From the NCBI GenBank assembly GCA_964494735.1, contig CAZBSD010000008.1, forward strand, positions 5,344-69,343: a DNA stretch of 64,000 bases, in the 5' to 3' direction. Under the pieces are notes generated by a model. The model saw only the letters and a list, made by a program, of their open reading frames with translations. It was not told the origin of the DNA and searched no databases. This document shows, one piece after another, positions 53,776 through 62,413 of this stretch. The translations under genes and the position numbers were made by a program. The stretch comes from PHAA01 sp964494735 (GTDB taxonomy: Bacteria; Bacillota; Syntrophomonadia; Syntrophomonadales; Syntrophomonadaceae). The first letter of the stretch is position 1. Each line of letters opens with the position of its first letter.

Positions 53776-54272
53776 TATGATTCATCCAACTGCAGGGAAC
53801 TGAGGTGGTCCAGCAGGTCCTGTATTTCCGGTTTAGTGAAGAAGGCTCCCATCTCCTGATTTTTCTTAAGGTTGCTTTCCAGCAGCTCCATCTCTACCTG
53901 CAGCTGTGCCTTAAGTTCGAGATTGAATACATTCAGGTGTCTCATCAATTCCTGATAAGCGGCCAACATATCGGCAATGGAACGCTTGGAATCATCAAGT
54001 ATCTTCCTGGCTTCCTGGTGGGCGTTCAGCTTGAGTTCCTCGGCCGTCTGCTGGGCCAGGATAAGGCTGTTGTTCATGGTCGCTTCCATCTTGCGGTATT
54101 TATCCAGTTCGAAGAGCTGCTTCTGGATATTTTCCTTTAGCTGCGAATTTTCGCTATATAGGTTCTCATAGTCGTGGGCTACCTGTTGTATAAACTCGCT
54201 CACCTGATTCTGGTTAAAGCCAATCAATGATTTGGAAAACTCATGGTTCCTGATCTCGATGCCGGTTATCAT
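53775..54272 (-). CDS. DivIVA-family protein
   Basis: A 165-residue, largely coiled-coil protein. The N-terminal DivIVA motif is IRNHEFSKSLIGFNQNQVSEF; long coiled-coil stretches follow (about 30-140). It marks cell poles or septa. GAGGAG precedes the ATG. It closes the ylm-type division cluster. Confidence 0.88.
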   Translation of the reverse strand: MITGIEIRNHEFSKSLIGFNQNQVSEFIQQVAHDYENLYSENSQLKENIQKQLFELDKYRKMEATMNNSLILAQQTAEELKLNAHQEARKILDDSKRSIADMLAAYQELMRHLNVFNLELKAQLQVEMELLESNLKKNQEMGAFFTKPEIQDLLDHLSSLQLDES

Positions 54273-54313
54273 TTTCTCCTCACCCTTTCAATTAGTGATC
54301 CAGCTGTATTATT

Positions 54314-56215
54314 TTACGAAGGGTCGGAAATATATGCTGCCGCAGTAGCACCGTTTGGACACAAGGATGTCAACAAGGTTTTTATAGTGGACGGTGATCC
54401 TCCGCTGTTGAGAAGAGCCAGGGCTTCCTGGTAAGCGGCCACAACGTCAAATAGATGGTGGGGGTCATAGAACTGCCCGTCAATGCGTACGGACTGGACT
54501 CCCATCGCTGCCAGCTGGGCCAGGTAGGGCATAAGACACAGTTCATGAGGGGCATAAAGATAAGTACGGCAATCGGCATCGCCAACTATCCGGTATGATT
54601 GCCCCGCCCGGTCCTGCAAAAAGAAGTCTTCCCCGCTGCAGTAGCCCGGGCAATCGCCGTCCCTTTCCGATTGGGCGGCTCTGATCATACAGTAATCGCT
54701 CACCAGACAAGGCAGGGGTCCATGTACCATAACCTCTGCGGCCACGCCACTTTGCAGCAGGGCCTGCAGGTCCTGGCGATTCAGTTCCAGCGACGCCGTG
54801 ATTCGGCCCACTCCATGGCTTAATAATAGAGCGGCGGCCGAATCATTGACGATGTTAAGTCCGTAACCGGCCCAAATCTGGCAGCCTGAATCCCGGAGCA
54901 TCCTTAAGCTGCCCAAGTCATTCACTATCACCCCGTCTACGCCAGCGTGGGAGGCCAGTTTTTTCAGATCGGCAATATAGGCCAAATCCTTCTGGCTCAC
55001 GATCCGGGGTGTCTCCAGGAACAGTCGGGTATTGGTCCCCTTGACTGTCTGAGCGGCCATCGATACCGTTGCCGGGGTCCAATTCTGCTTGTTTTGGCGG
55101 AATATTTCGCTGCCCAGGACGACCCGGTCGACCCCCAGTGGCATGATTTGCTGCAGTCCCTCCAAACCTCCCACCCGGACTGTTATCTCAGGCGCAGTCA
55201 GTGGCAGGGATGGTATCCCCACCGGCTGGTCCAAATCCAGGCATGGCAGTATCTCCACCCCGGTTACAACTGGTTCCCGTTCTCCTTCAAAATCGATATC
55301 TGTCCAGTCCAGGGGCTTGAGCAAACTGGCCGCGGTGTAATTACGGATGCGGTTTTCCTCCAGCCCTTTCATCTCGTCCTCATCAGTTTGGTAGCTGACT
55401 GGATCGGTGATCAGTCGGTCCAGAGCCCGCCTATAGATGGAGACCAACCGGTGCAGGAAGGGGGCGCTGCGCATCCGTCCTTCAATTTTGAATGAAAACA
55501 CCCCGGCTTCTGCCAATTGTTTAATATGGGGATAGAGGCACAAATCCTTGTGGGCCAGGTAATACCTAAACTGTTCGGTATAGGCTTCTCCGCCCTGCAA
55601 CTGATATTGCCAGCGGCAAGGCTTGCGGCACTTGCCCCGGTTGCCGCACTCGCCGGTCATGATAGTACTCATGTAGCACTGTCCGGTGTGGGCCACACAT
55701 AGATCTCCATGGACGAAAAACTCAATCCCCATTGCGGAACCCGCTGCTATGGCGGCAGTCTCCGCCAGAGACACGTTCTTGGATAGGATAGCACGCGTAA
55801 ACCCGTGTTCTTCCAGGAGCTTGACCGCTTCCAGATTGGCGACACCCATCTGTACACTGGCATGCAAAGGGATATCCAGGCCCAGTTTCCTGCACAGGGT
55901 TGCTATTCCCAAGTCCTGTACGATAAAGGCATCTACACCCAGTTCTTTCAAAAAAAGCAGATAATCAGCGATATCATCGAGCTCATAACTGTAATAGAGG
56001 TTGTTGAGGGTTATATAAATGCGGCGTTGGCGGAGGTGGACATATTCAACCGCTTCCTTTAACTCAGCGTCACTGAAATTGTATTCGGGCCGCAAGCCGC
56101 GCATATTGAAACGTTTGCCGCCCAGATACACGGCATCCGCGCCAGCCTCGACGACGCTGTACAGCACCTCCATCTTGCCGGCTGGAGCCAGCAATTCCAG
56201 TTCATTCAGGGTCAT
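54314..56215 (-). CDS. Peptidase U32-family protein
   Basis: A 633-residue protein. The U32 core shows ELLAPAGKMEVLYSVVEAGA, the signature EFFVHGDLCVAHTGQC and the cysteine cluster GECGNRGKCRKPCR that holds the iron-sulphur/tRNA-site. Long form with a second U32-like half, as in proteins linked to prephenate-dependent rRNA or tRNA hydroxylation. True substrate uncertain. Confidence 0.9.
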   Translation of the reverse strand: MTLNELELLAPAGKMEVLYSVVEAGADAVYLGGKRFNMRGLRPEYNFSDAELKEAVEYVHLRQRRIYITLNNLYYSYELDDIADYLLFLKELGVDAFIVQDLGIATLCRKLGLDIPLHASVQMGVANLEAVKLLEEHGFTRAILSKNVSLAETAAIAAGSAMGIEFFVHGDLCVAHTGQCYMSTIMTGECGNRGKCRKPCRWQYQLQGGEAYTEQFRYYLAHKDLCLYPHIKQLAEAGVFSFKIEGRMRSAPFLHRLVSIYRRALDRLITDPVSYQTDEDEMKGLEENRIRNYTAASLLKPLDWTDIDFEGEREPVVTGVEILPCLDLDQPVGIPSLPLTAPEITVRVGGLEGLQQIMPLGVDRVVLGSEIFRQNKQNWTPATVSMAAQTVKGTNTRLFLETPRIVSQKDLAYIADLKKLASHAGVDGVIVNDLGSLRMLRDSGCQIWAGYGLNIVNDSAAALLLSHGVGRITASLELNRQDLQALLQSGVAAEVMVHGPLPCLVSDYCMIRAAQSERDGDCPGYCSGEDFFLQDRAGQSYRIVGDADCRTYLYAPHELCLMPYLAQLAAMGVQSVRIDGQFYDPHHLFDVVAAYQEALALLNSGGSPSTIKTLLTSLCPNGATAAAYISDPS

Positions 56216-56239
56216 GGTTTGCTCCTTCTTTGCTTGAGT

Positions 56240-56509
56240 TTAAAAGATACTGACCAGGATGCGGATGACAATGCTTTGCACCAGCGAAAGCACCAGCAGC
56301 ACCACTATAGGGGAGAAATCAAGCCCCCCCGCGGCCGGTATGAGTTTGCGGAAAGGTGCCATGATGGGTTCGGTGACGTCATAGACAAATCTTAACAGGG
56401 GCTGATAAGGATTATGACGAATGAAGGAGAGTATACAGCGGATTATAATCAGCCATATTAGGACTTCAAATACGACATTTACTATCTGAATGATCGATGT
56501 AGGGTTCAA
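56240..56509 (-). CDS. YggT-family membrane protein
   Basis: An 89-residue protein with two helices around the loop SFIRHNPYQPLLRFVYDVTEPIM. TTG at 56509 is chosen: GGGAGG lies 8 nt upstream. It follows proC by 19 nt, the standard ylmG position. Confidence 0.88.
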   Translation of the reverse strand: MNPTSIIQIVNVVFEVLIWLIIIRCILSFIRHNPYQPLLRFVYDVTEPIMAPFRKLIPAAGGLDFSPIVVLLVLSLVQSIVIRILVSIF

Positions 56510-56528
56510 AAAGTTAGCCTCCCAATAA

Positions 56529-57332
56529 TTAATCAGTGCCCAGTTCGACAGAGCGCTGCCGGGCACGTTCTACCGCCGCGAAAAAGGCCTCTCTCAGACC
56601 ACCCGCCTCCAATTCTCTCAGACCGGCGATAGTGGTGCCGCCCGGGGATGTCACCTGGGCTTTGAGGACCGCGGGATGTTCACCGGTCGCCTCCAGCATG
56701 GCAATACTGCCCTTCAGAGTCTGCAATACCAGGCGCCGGCTTACATCGCTGCTCAATCCGGTACTGAGGGAGGCATCCATGAACGCCTCGGCCAGCAGGA
56801 ACGCATAAGCGGGACCGCTGCCGGATACAGCGGTGACCGCATCCATATATGTTTCATCGATAATAATGGCCAGACCCACCCTGGTCAGAATAGCCTGTAC
56901 CATATCCAGATCGGCGGGGCGGACGTTCTTGCCACAAGCCAGGGCTGATGCTCCCTCACCCACTAAACAAGGTGTATTAGGCATCACTCGTATTACCGGC
57001 ACCGATTCGGGCAACTCTCTTTCGATATTGGCGGTCTTTATCCCGGCCGCGATCGAAACCAGCAGTTTATCCTGGTTCCAGTGGTCGCGGGTGGCCTGCA
57101 GGACGGTCTTGATCTGGCCCGGTTTTACTGCCAGGATGATGATATCAGCGTTGATTACGACCTCATCGGCCGAAGCCTCCCGGGCATCGAATTCCTGGGC
57201 AAATAGTCGGACCTGGGCCGGGTCTGTATCGTATACATAAACAGTGTCGTAGCTGGCTCGATCGCTGCTTATGCCTTTCATCAGGGCATATCCCATTTTG
57301 CCGCATCCGATTATTCCCAATCGGGCTGGCAT
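56529..57332 (-). CDS. proC: Pyrroline-5-carboxylate reductase
   Basis: A 267-residue enzyme for the last step of proline synthesis. Rossmann loop IIGCGKMGYALM and the C-terminal SGSGPAYAFLLAEA are typical, with late GGTTIAGLRELE. ATG at 57332 overlaps the sepF stop (TGATG) and has GGAGG 9 nt upstream. Confidence 0.95.
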   Translation of the reverse strand: MPARLGIIGCGKMGYALMKGISSDRASYDTVYVYDTDPAQVRLFAQEFDAREASADEVVINADIIILAVKPGQIKTVLQATRDHWNQDKLLVSIAAGIKTANIERELPESVPVIRVMPNTPCLVGEGASALACGKNVRPADLDMVQAILTRVGLAIIIDETYMDAVTAVSGSGPAYAFLLAEAFMDASLSTGLSSDVSRRLVLQTLKGSIAMLEATGEHPAVLKAQVTSPGGTTIAGLRELEAGGLREAFFAAVERARQRSVELGTD

Positions 57333-57772
57333 CACCTTTTTCCTCCAAAGGGATCAGACATGAAAAAATCGTTCTTACGCATCAGGTTCTTACTGTCAGC
57401 GGTTATCTCCACCGTGGATGGAGCAAACAAAAAGATGTTTTGTCCTAATTGCTGAGTGTGTCCATCCAGTGCATATACCGCACCACTGATGAAATCGATG
57501 ATTTTTTGGGAAACCTCCGGTGCCGTTGATTCAAAATTCACAATAACCTGTTTACGGTTTTTCAGGTGGTCGACCAGGGCTTGAACCTCCTCAAAGCGGT
57601 CAGGTTCACACACCACCACTTTGGCACCCTTGCCCCCGGTGTGAAGAGCAACCACATTGGCGGTCGAGCGGTTGTCCCGGTCCATCGCCAGCGGGCGCTG
57701 CTCGAACTCATAATCTTCTTGAACCTCAGACTGAACCCCCAGCCACTTCCATACACTGTCCATAACTCCCAT
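57332..57772 (-). CDS. sepF: Cell-division protein SepF
   Basis: A 146-residue protein with an N-terminal amphipathic helix (VMDSVWKWLG) that binds the membrane and a C-terminal FtsZ-binding domain (NRKQVIVNFES ... IIDFISGAVYALDG). Typical length and context with yggS, proC and yggT. Confidence 0.94.
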   Translation of the reverse strand: MGVMDSVWKWLGVQSEVQEDYEFEQRPLAMDRDNRSTANVVALHTGGKGAKVVVCEPDRFEEVQALVDHLKNRKQVIVNFESTAPEVSQKIIDFISGAVYALDGHTQQLGQNIFLFAPSTVEITADSKNLMRKNDFFMSDPFGGKR

Positions 57773-57807
57773 TACGTTTGCCTCCTGTTCTGTAATTCCG
57801 GTTACAA

Positions 57808-58485
57808 CTACTTAAATAAAGCACTGCCGATACGAACAATATCGGCTCCTTCTTCAACAGCCACCTCATAATCCTGCGACATGCCCATGGAAAGGTGGCG
57901 AAGGCGTACATTCTCTAATTTCAGACCCATCATTCTGGACTTTAGGACGGCCAATTCTTTAAACACCGGCCGGCTCTGTTCGGGATCGGGATCCTCCTCA
58001 GCCATGGTCATCAACCCTGTGACTTGCAAGGCCGGGAGTTGTCCGATAGATCGCAGAAATTCCTCCACGTCGCCAGGGCCCAGTCCGGTTTTGTTTTCCG
58101 CCCCGCTTATATTGACCTGAACCAGGACCGGCACCTGGATGCCCAGCATCAAGCCCCGCTTATTGATTTCGGCCGCCAATGCCCAGCGATCCAACGAATG
58201 TATCAGGTAAGCCTGGCCTACCACTTCTTTGACCTTGTTGGTCTGCAGTCTGCCGATGAGGTGCCATCGAGCCTGGGGAAGAGAATTTTTCTTGTGTCTC
58301 AATTCCCGGACCCGGTTTTCTCCGAAGTCGATGATACCCTGCCCGTAAGCTTGCCCGACCGCTTCCACTCCCACCGTCTTGGTGACGGCTACCAGGGTGA
58401 TGTCGCTTCCGCTGCGGCCGCTCTTATTGGCGGCCCGGTCTATCTTATGCCGGATATCACTTAATCTAGTCGCTATATCTTGCAT
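57808..58485 (-). CDS. YggS/YlmE-family PLP-binding protein
   Basis: A 225-residue PLP protein of the alanine-racemase fold type III. The PLP lysine lies in LVAVTKTV; HLIGRLQTNK and LSMGMSQDYEVAVEEGAD are the family blocks. It maintains vitamin B6 and amino-acid balance. Confidence 0.95.
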   Translation of the reverse strand: MQDIATRLSDIRHKIDRAANKSGRSGSDITLVAVTKTVGVEAVGQAYGQGIIDFGENRVRELRHKKNSLPQARWHLIGRLQTNKVKEVVGQAYLIHSLDRWALAAEINKRGLMLGIQVPVLVQVNISGAENKTGLGPGDVEEFLRSIGQLPALQVTGLMTMAEEDPDPEQSRPVFKELAVLKSRMMGLKLENVRLRHLSMGMSQDYEVAVEEGADIVRIGSALFK

Positions 58486-58501
58486 GTTTCCGCCTATCCA
58501 A

Positions 58502-59428
58502 CTATATTTTAGCAGGAGGATTGGTGACTATAAAGTCATTTTTGTCTAATCCTTCGACCAGCACTACGTCACCCTTCTGCTTGATTATCTCTATCGTCTT
58601 GAAAGTAGTAAATTCGCCAATGGAACAGTATACACCTTTTTGTCCGTCTTTTTCTACGATCGCCTTCTCCGGGATCAAAAAACCGATCTCGCTGTCGAAC
58701 ACTATCTCCACCTCCACAAAACGCTTCTTGACTGTGTTTTCATTGAAGCGGTTCAATTGGACCAACATCATCAGGTCATCCCCCTCCTGCTTCATCTCCA
58801 CGATCGATCCCTTTTCAGCCGCCATGTTCTCATCAATAACAACTATTTTTTGGTCGGGGCAGATGGCGAAATCCAGCTTTTTCACGGGCAAACTGATCAG
58901 CAGTCGGGTGGGGACCAGGCTATCCACGATTTTGTACATCGATTGACCGGCTGGCACCGGTTTTTCCAAAAAGGCGGCAGTAGGCTTGTATTGAAACACT
59001 TCCGGGGTCACTTCGGCCAGGTTGATCTTTCCAAATACCTCTTCCAATCCGTCCGTAGCGCGGATAAATATCCCCGCTTTACTGGCCCGTACCGAGCTTT
59101 TAGCCTCATTGGTCATATAATAGCCCAGCAGGGTTCCTTTGCTTACCTTTTCGCCTTCTTTGACCAGGTTCTCGAACCGGCCGGCTTCCTTGGCGAGGAA
59201 CAATTCTTCCTGATTGAGGACCACCGCCTGTGCGGTCAGCTTGTCCTCGAGGGTTCCATACTGGACTATCTTTATGTCCTGCCTCATCTTTTGGAATGCG
59301 GTCACCGCCTGGCAGCCTATCCTGTACACCAGTCCCAGTGCAGCAACAGTCACCACTGCAACCAGCGCGATCTTGACCACGCCGCTCATCTTATCCCTTC
59401 GTTCCATCCGCTGCATCCGGTTGGACAA
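58502..59428 (-). CDS. HlyD-like periplasmic-adaptor-type protein
   Basis: A 308-residue membrane-anchored protein; one N-terminal helix, then a lipoyl-like barrel domain with LVKEGEKVSKGTLLGYY. This HlyD-like protein is typical of clostridial ylm clusters. The start is a TTG with AGGAGG 8 nt upstream. Confidence 0.8.
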   Translation of the reverse strand: MSNRMQRMERRDKMSGVVKIALVAVVTVAALGLVYRIGCQAVTAFQKMRQDIKIVQYGTLEDKLTAQAVVLNQEELFLAKEAGRFENLVKEGEKVSKGTLLGYYMTNEAKSSVRASKAGIFIRATDGLEEVFGKINLAEVTPEVFQYKPTAAFLEKPVPAGQSMYKIVDSLVPTRLLISLPVKKLDFAICPDQKIVVIDENMAAEKGSIVEMKQEGDDLMMLVQLNRFNENTVKKRFVEVEIVFDSEIGFLIPEKAIVEKDGQKGVYCSIGEFTTFKTIEIIKQKGDVVLVEGLDKNDFIVTNPPAKI

Positions 59429-59456
59429 TTCCCTAACCTCCTGGTCAAAGCAGTAT

Positions 59457-60272
59457 TTAATGGTGAAGTCCCAATAAGGCCGCCATACGCCCGGTCTCGC
59501 CTAGGTCCCGGCGGAAGGAGAAAAACAGCTCGGGATGGCAGGCGGTACACAGCCTGCAGGTGGAAATATTCTGGGATCGAACCCCGACGGCTTCGAGTAT
59601 TCTGGCGTTGGTTTGCTGCAGATCCCAGTAATGATTGTCGCCACAGCGGCTGGTTATACCCGGCCATCCAGGGAATTCAGCGTTTACCCGGTCGGCCAGG
59701 TCAGCACCGACGGCAAAACAAGAGGTACCGATACCAGGCCCGATAAATATCCAAACAGTATCTGCGGCGGTGCCAAATTTCTGGTTCATGACCTGGAGGG
59801 TATTTTCGGTGATCCGGGCCATGGTGCCCTTCCAGCCGCAATGAGCGGTGGCCGCTACTCGGTGGATGGGGTCAAAAAAATATACCGGCACACAATCGGC
59901 ATAGAAGCTAAGCAGATATACACCGGGCTCGGCGGTGACCATACCATCATATCCAGGTATAGCCTCTTCCAGCCGGTAAGCGCCCCGGCCCCGGTCCGCC
60001 AGTCCAACCACGGTTACCTCACTGCCATGGACCTGTTGGCAGCATACCATGGACTCCAGCCCGGCACCGAAAAGCGCTGCTGTCCGCCGCCGGTTTTCCA
60101 AGACCGCTTCCTCCTGGTCGCCCACATGCAACCCCAGGTTAAGTGACTGGAAGTTCCCTTGGCTGACCCCTCCCGTGCGGGTCGTAAAAGCCAAGTCCAC
60201 CCCTTCCGCCTCCCAATGGGGCAAAGTCAGGTAGGTGACCGGCCCGGTTTGGCGTAATATCCAATCGTCCAT
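59457..60272 (-). CDS. pgeF: Purine nucleoside phosphorylase YfiH/PgeF family (laccase domain)
   Basis: A 271-residue protein. The zinc site is QVHGSEV, YADCVPVYF and AHCGWKGT. Members act as purine nucleoside phosphorylase or edit peptidoglycan precursors. Divergent from the zinc-ribbon gene at 60322. Confidence 0.92.
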   Translation of the reverse strand: MDDWILRQTGPVTYLTLPHWEAEGVDLAFTTRTGGVSQGNFQSLNLGLHVGDQEEAVLENRRRTAALFGAGLESMVCCQQVHGSEVTVVGLADRGRGAYRLEEAIPGYDGMVTAEPGVYLLSFYADCVPVYFFDPIHRVAATAHCGWKGTMARITENTLQVMNQKFGTAADTVWIFIGPGIGTSCFAVGADLADRVNAEFPGWPGITSRCGDNHYWDLQQTNARILEAVGVRSQNISTCRLCTACHPELFFSFRRDLGETGRMAALLGLHH

Positions 60273-60321
60273 TTGTTATAGTCCCCGTTTTAAAATAAAA
60301 TGTAAACAGGAGGTGTTTCCT

Positions 60322-60621
60322 GTGAAGTGTCCTCAATGCGATCACGAACTGGGCCCAATGCAATCCTGCCCCAATTGCGGGTTTGATCTCGCGGCGTCAC
60401 CATGGGTGGTCATCGCCACCCTAAACCCGCCCGACGATGCCCTTTTGGAAAGCCTGATAAAGTCTTTCGGTATACCGGTCAAGCTCATCAAACCCCTCGG
60501 GTCTGTATTTGGCTTGGCGGTAGGTCCGCTGGGAGAGGTCAAAGTAGCAGTCCCGGAAGCCTATGCAGCCCGGACTCAACAGCTACTGCAGGCCGATGTG
60601 GACGATAAAGAGTCGCCATGA
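60322..60621 (+). CDS. Zinc-ribbon plus DUF2007-like protein
   Basis: A 99-residue protein from a GTG with AGGAGG 8 nt upstream. Two CxxC knuckles (CPQCDH, CPNCGF) precede a DUF2007-like domain (LLESLIKSFGIPVKLI ... VAVPEAYAARTQQLL). Role unknown. Confidence 0.75.
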   Translation: MKCPQCDHELGPMQSCPNCGFDLAASPWVVIATLNPPDDALLESLIKSFGIPVKLIKPLGSVFGLAVGPLGEVKVAVPEAYAARTQQLLQADVDDKESP

Positions 60622-60648
60622 TATTACTGCATCACCCTGCTATTTATA

Positions 60649-61101
60649 TTATTTGCCTTTAAGCTGATCGATGGTGCTGATGAAGCTGTTCAGGTCGGTA
60701 AATTGACGATATACCGAGGCAAATCGCACATAGGCTACTTCATCCAGCGCCCGCAGCTTGTCCATCACCATCTCGCCTATCACCTCCGTGCTCACCTCGC
60801 GGTCGATGTAATCACGGAGTTCGGCTTCTATGAAGTCCACTACACCTTCGATGGCCTCCGAGCTGACCGGCCGTTTTTCGCAAGCCCGGAGGAGGCCCAT
60901 CAGAATTTTATTACGATCGAATTGCTCCCGGTTGCCATCTTTTTTGATTACCAGCAGCGGTCTTTCCTCGACTCTTTCATAAGTCGTGAAGCGTCTGTGG
61001 CAACCGTTACACTCGCGCCGCCTCCTTATGACTGCACCATCCTCACTGGAGCGGCTTTCCACCACCTTACTGTCAGTGGTCCGACAAAAGGGACACAGCA
61101 T
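60649..61101 (-). CDS. nrdR: Transcriptional repressor NrdR
   Basis: A 150-residue repressor of ribonucleotide-reductase genes. Zinc ribbon CPFC ... CNGC, then the ATP-cone (VIKKDGNREQFDRNKIL). ATG at 61101 chosen; GTG at 61104 also possible. Its target boxes are not in the window. Confidence 0.96.
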   Translation of the reverse strand: MLCPFCRTTDSKVVESRSSEDGAVIRRRRECNGCHRRFTTYERVEERPLLVIKKDGNREQFDRNKILMGLLRACEKRPVSSEAIEGVVDFIEAELRDYIDREVSTEVIGEMVMDKLRALDEVAYVRFASVYRQFTDLNSFISTIDQLKGK

Positions 61102-61210
61102 CACTTCACCTCGCTGCTCCGGTATACTGACCAGATACCGGTCTGTTGCTGTTCTGCCAACATTATGAACAATAACATGCCCAGAATCAACCGCCCCAGC
61201 CGATTATCCT

Positions 61211-61504
61211 CTAGAAATTATCGTCATCGTCCAAAAATCTTCCCTTGTGTCTCTTGTCGATCTCAGCGAAAGTCGGTATCTCTACCAGTATCACGTCCCG
61301 GCCGATGCGGACGATCTTATCCCAGGGTACGATGATCTCCTCACGGCGGGTGAATACGCTCCAGCCTCTGCCCTGACCAGGGAGCACCAAGGCCAGCACC
61401 CGGCCCCTCTCAATGTCGATTTCTATATCAATGATACTGCCCAGCCTTTTTCCGTCCAGGACGTTTATTACTTCCCTGGTGCGTAGATCAGACAACTTGA
61501 CCAT
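61211..61504 (-). CDS. YlmC/YmxH-family PRC-barrel protein
   Basis: A 97-residue PRC-barrel protein: KLSDLRTREVINVLDGKRLG and VPWDKIVRIGRDVILVE. YlmC/YmxH members are tied to sporulation or division clusters in Firmicutes. The tail is rich in aspartate. Confidence 0.92.
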   Translation of the reverse strand: MVKLSDLRTREVINVLDGKRLGSIIDIEIDIERGRVLALVLPGQGRGWSVFTRREEIIVPWDKIVRIGRDVILVEIPTFAEIDKRHKGRFLDDDDNF

Positions 61505-61577
61505 ACTATCACTCCTGTCCAGAATATATTATTAATATATGAATGGCAGCGTTGAAAATTGACTGCGCTTGCAGGGG

Positions 61578-62225
61578 TTATTTGTCGGTTGGGTTCATGA
61601 AAGCATCAGCATTCCCGGTGATGTTTATATAGGTATGGGGCACTTCTCCCACGATGACGGTGTCGGCGATTGGTATGGTGGTAACCACCGGCAGTTCTTG
61701 ACTGACCAGGGGCACGGCGATCTTGATAGTGGTTTTGATATTGAAATAGATGACGTGCCGGGTTTGATTGATGCCCGCCTGCTCGAATCGATTCTCTACT
61801 TCGACGTTCACCTGTTTGATCGGCAGGATCCGCACATTGAAAGCGGGTCCCCGCCCTGCCAGCAGTATGGAGCCGGTCACCTGCCCCAGGTGGACATTTA
61901 TGGCGCTGGCCTCCAGTGAACGGCTGCTCCGTATCACCTCATTCACGGTACGGGCCATCAATTGGTTGATAACCACAGTATTGGCCTGCAGCATCACCAG
62001 CCGCCCTTCAGCATCGGTCTGGATAGAGATCAGGTCTCTGTAATCGGTGCCCGCCACTATGTTGTTGTTGATGGCATCATTGATCACTTCAACAGTCTTC
62101 AATTGGGCTTGAGTGCGGGCTATCTCCAAGATGCTGCCTTTAAGCCGCAGGTCGACCAGTACCACCAATGCCACACAGGATAATATGGTGATGATAATAA
62201 AAGCCGTGATCCATCGCTTGGTCAA
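61578..62225 (-). CDS. yunB: Sporulation protein YunB
   Basis: A 215-residue protein with one N-terminal membrane helix. AINNNI, the INVHLGQVTGSILLAGRGP block and ending VGEVPHTYINI match YunB, a mother-cell sporulation protein. A possible sigma-E/K-type promoter lies upstream. Function not understood. Confidence 0.9.
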   Translation of the reverse strand: MTKRWITAFIIITILSCVALVVLVDLRLKGSILEIARTQAQLKTVEVINDAINNNIVAGTDYRDLISIQTDAEGRLVMLQANTVVINQLMARTVNEVIRSSRSLEASAINVHLGQVTGSILLAGRGPAFNVRILPIKQVNVEVENRFEQAGINQTRHVIYFNIKTTIKIAVPLVSQELPVVTTIPIADTVIVGEVPHTYINITGNADAFMNPTDK

Positions 62226-62267
62226 TAGTCAAACCCCCAAAATTCATGCATCTTCCCCTCATAGTCT

Positions 62268-62298
62268 TAATATATGAAAAGTATCAACATTTGGTGCC
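62268..62298 (-). promoter_or_regulatory. Possible SigK/SigE-type promoter of yunB
   Basis: The minus strand has GGCACC (62298-62293), a 16-nt spacer and CATATATTA (62276-62268), fitting the mother-cell -35 AC and -10 CATAxxxTA. It ends 43 bp before the yunB start. Confidence 0.4.
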
Positions 62299-62360
62299 TG
62301 TTTTTCGGAACCGGTTCCTTTAATCGATGGGGAGGAGGGGATAAGGCGATGACTGTGGCC

Positions 62361-62389
62361 TTGTTCCCGGGAATAGTTTGGGCTAAAAT
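62361..62389 (+). promoter_or_regulatory. SigA-type promoter of gltX
   Basis: TTGTTC (62361-62366), 17 nt, TAAAAT (62384-62389), with GAAGGAG shortly downstream. Confidence 0.6.
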
Positions 62390-62413
62390 TATCTAGCGAA
62401 GGAGTGATAGTGA

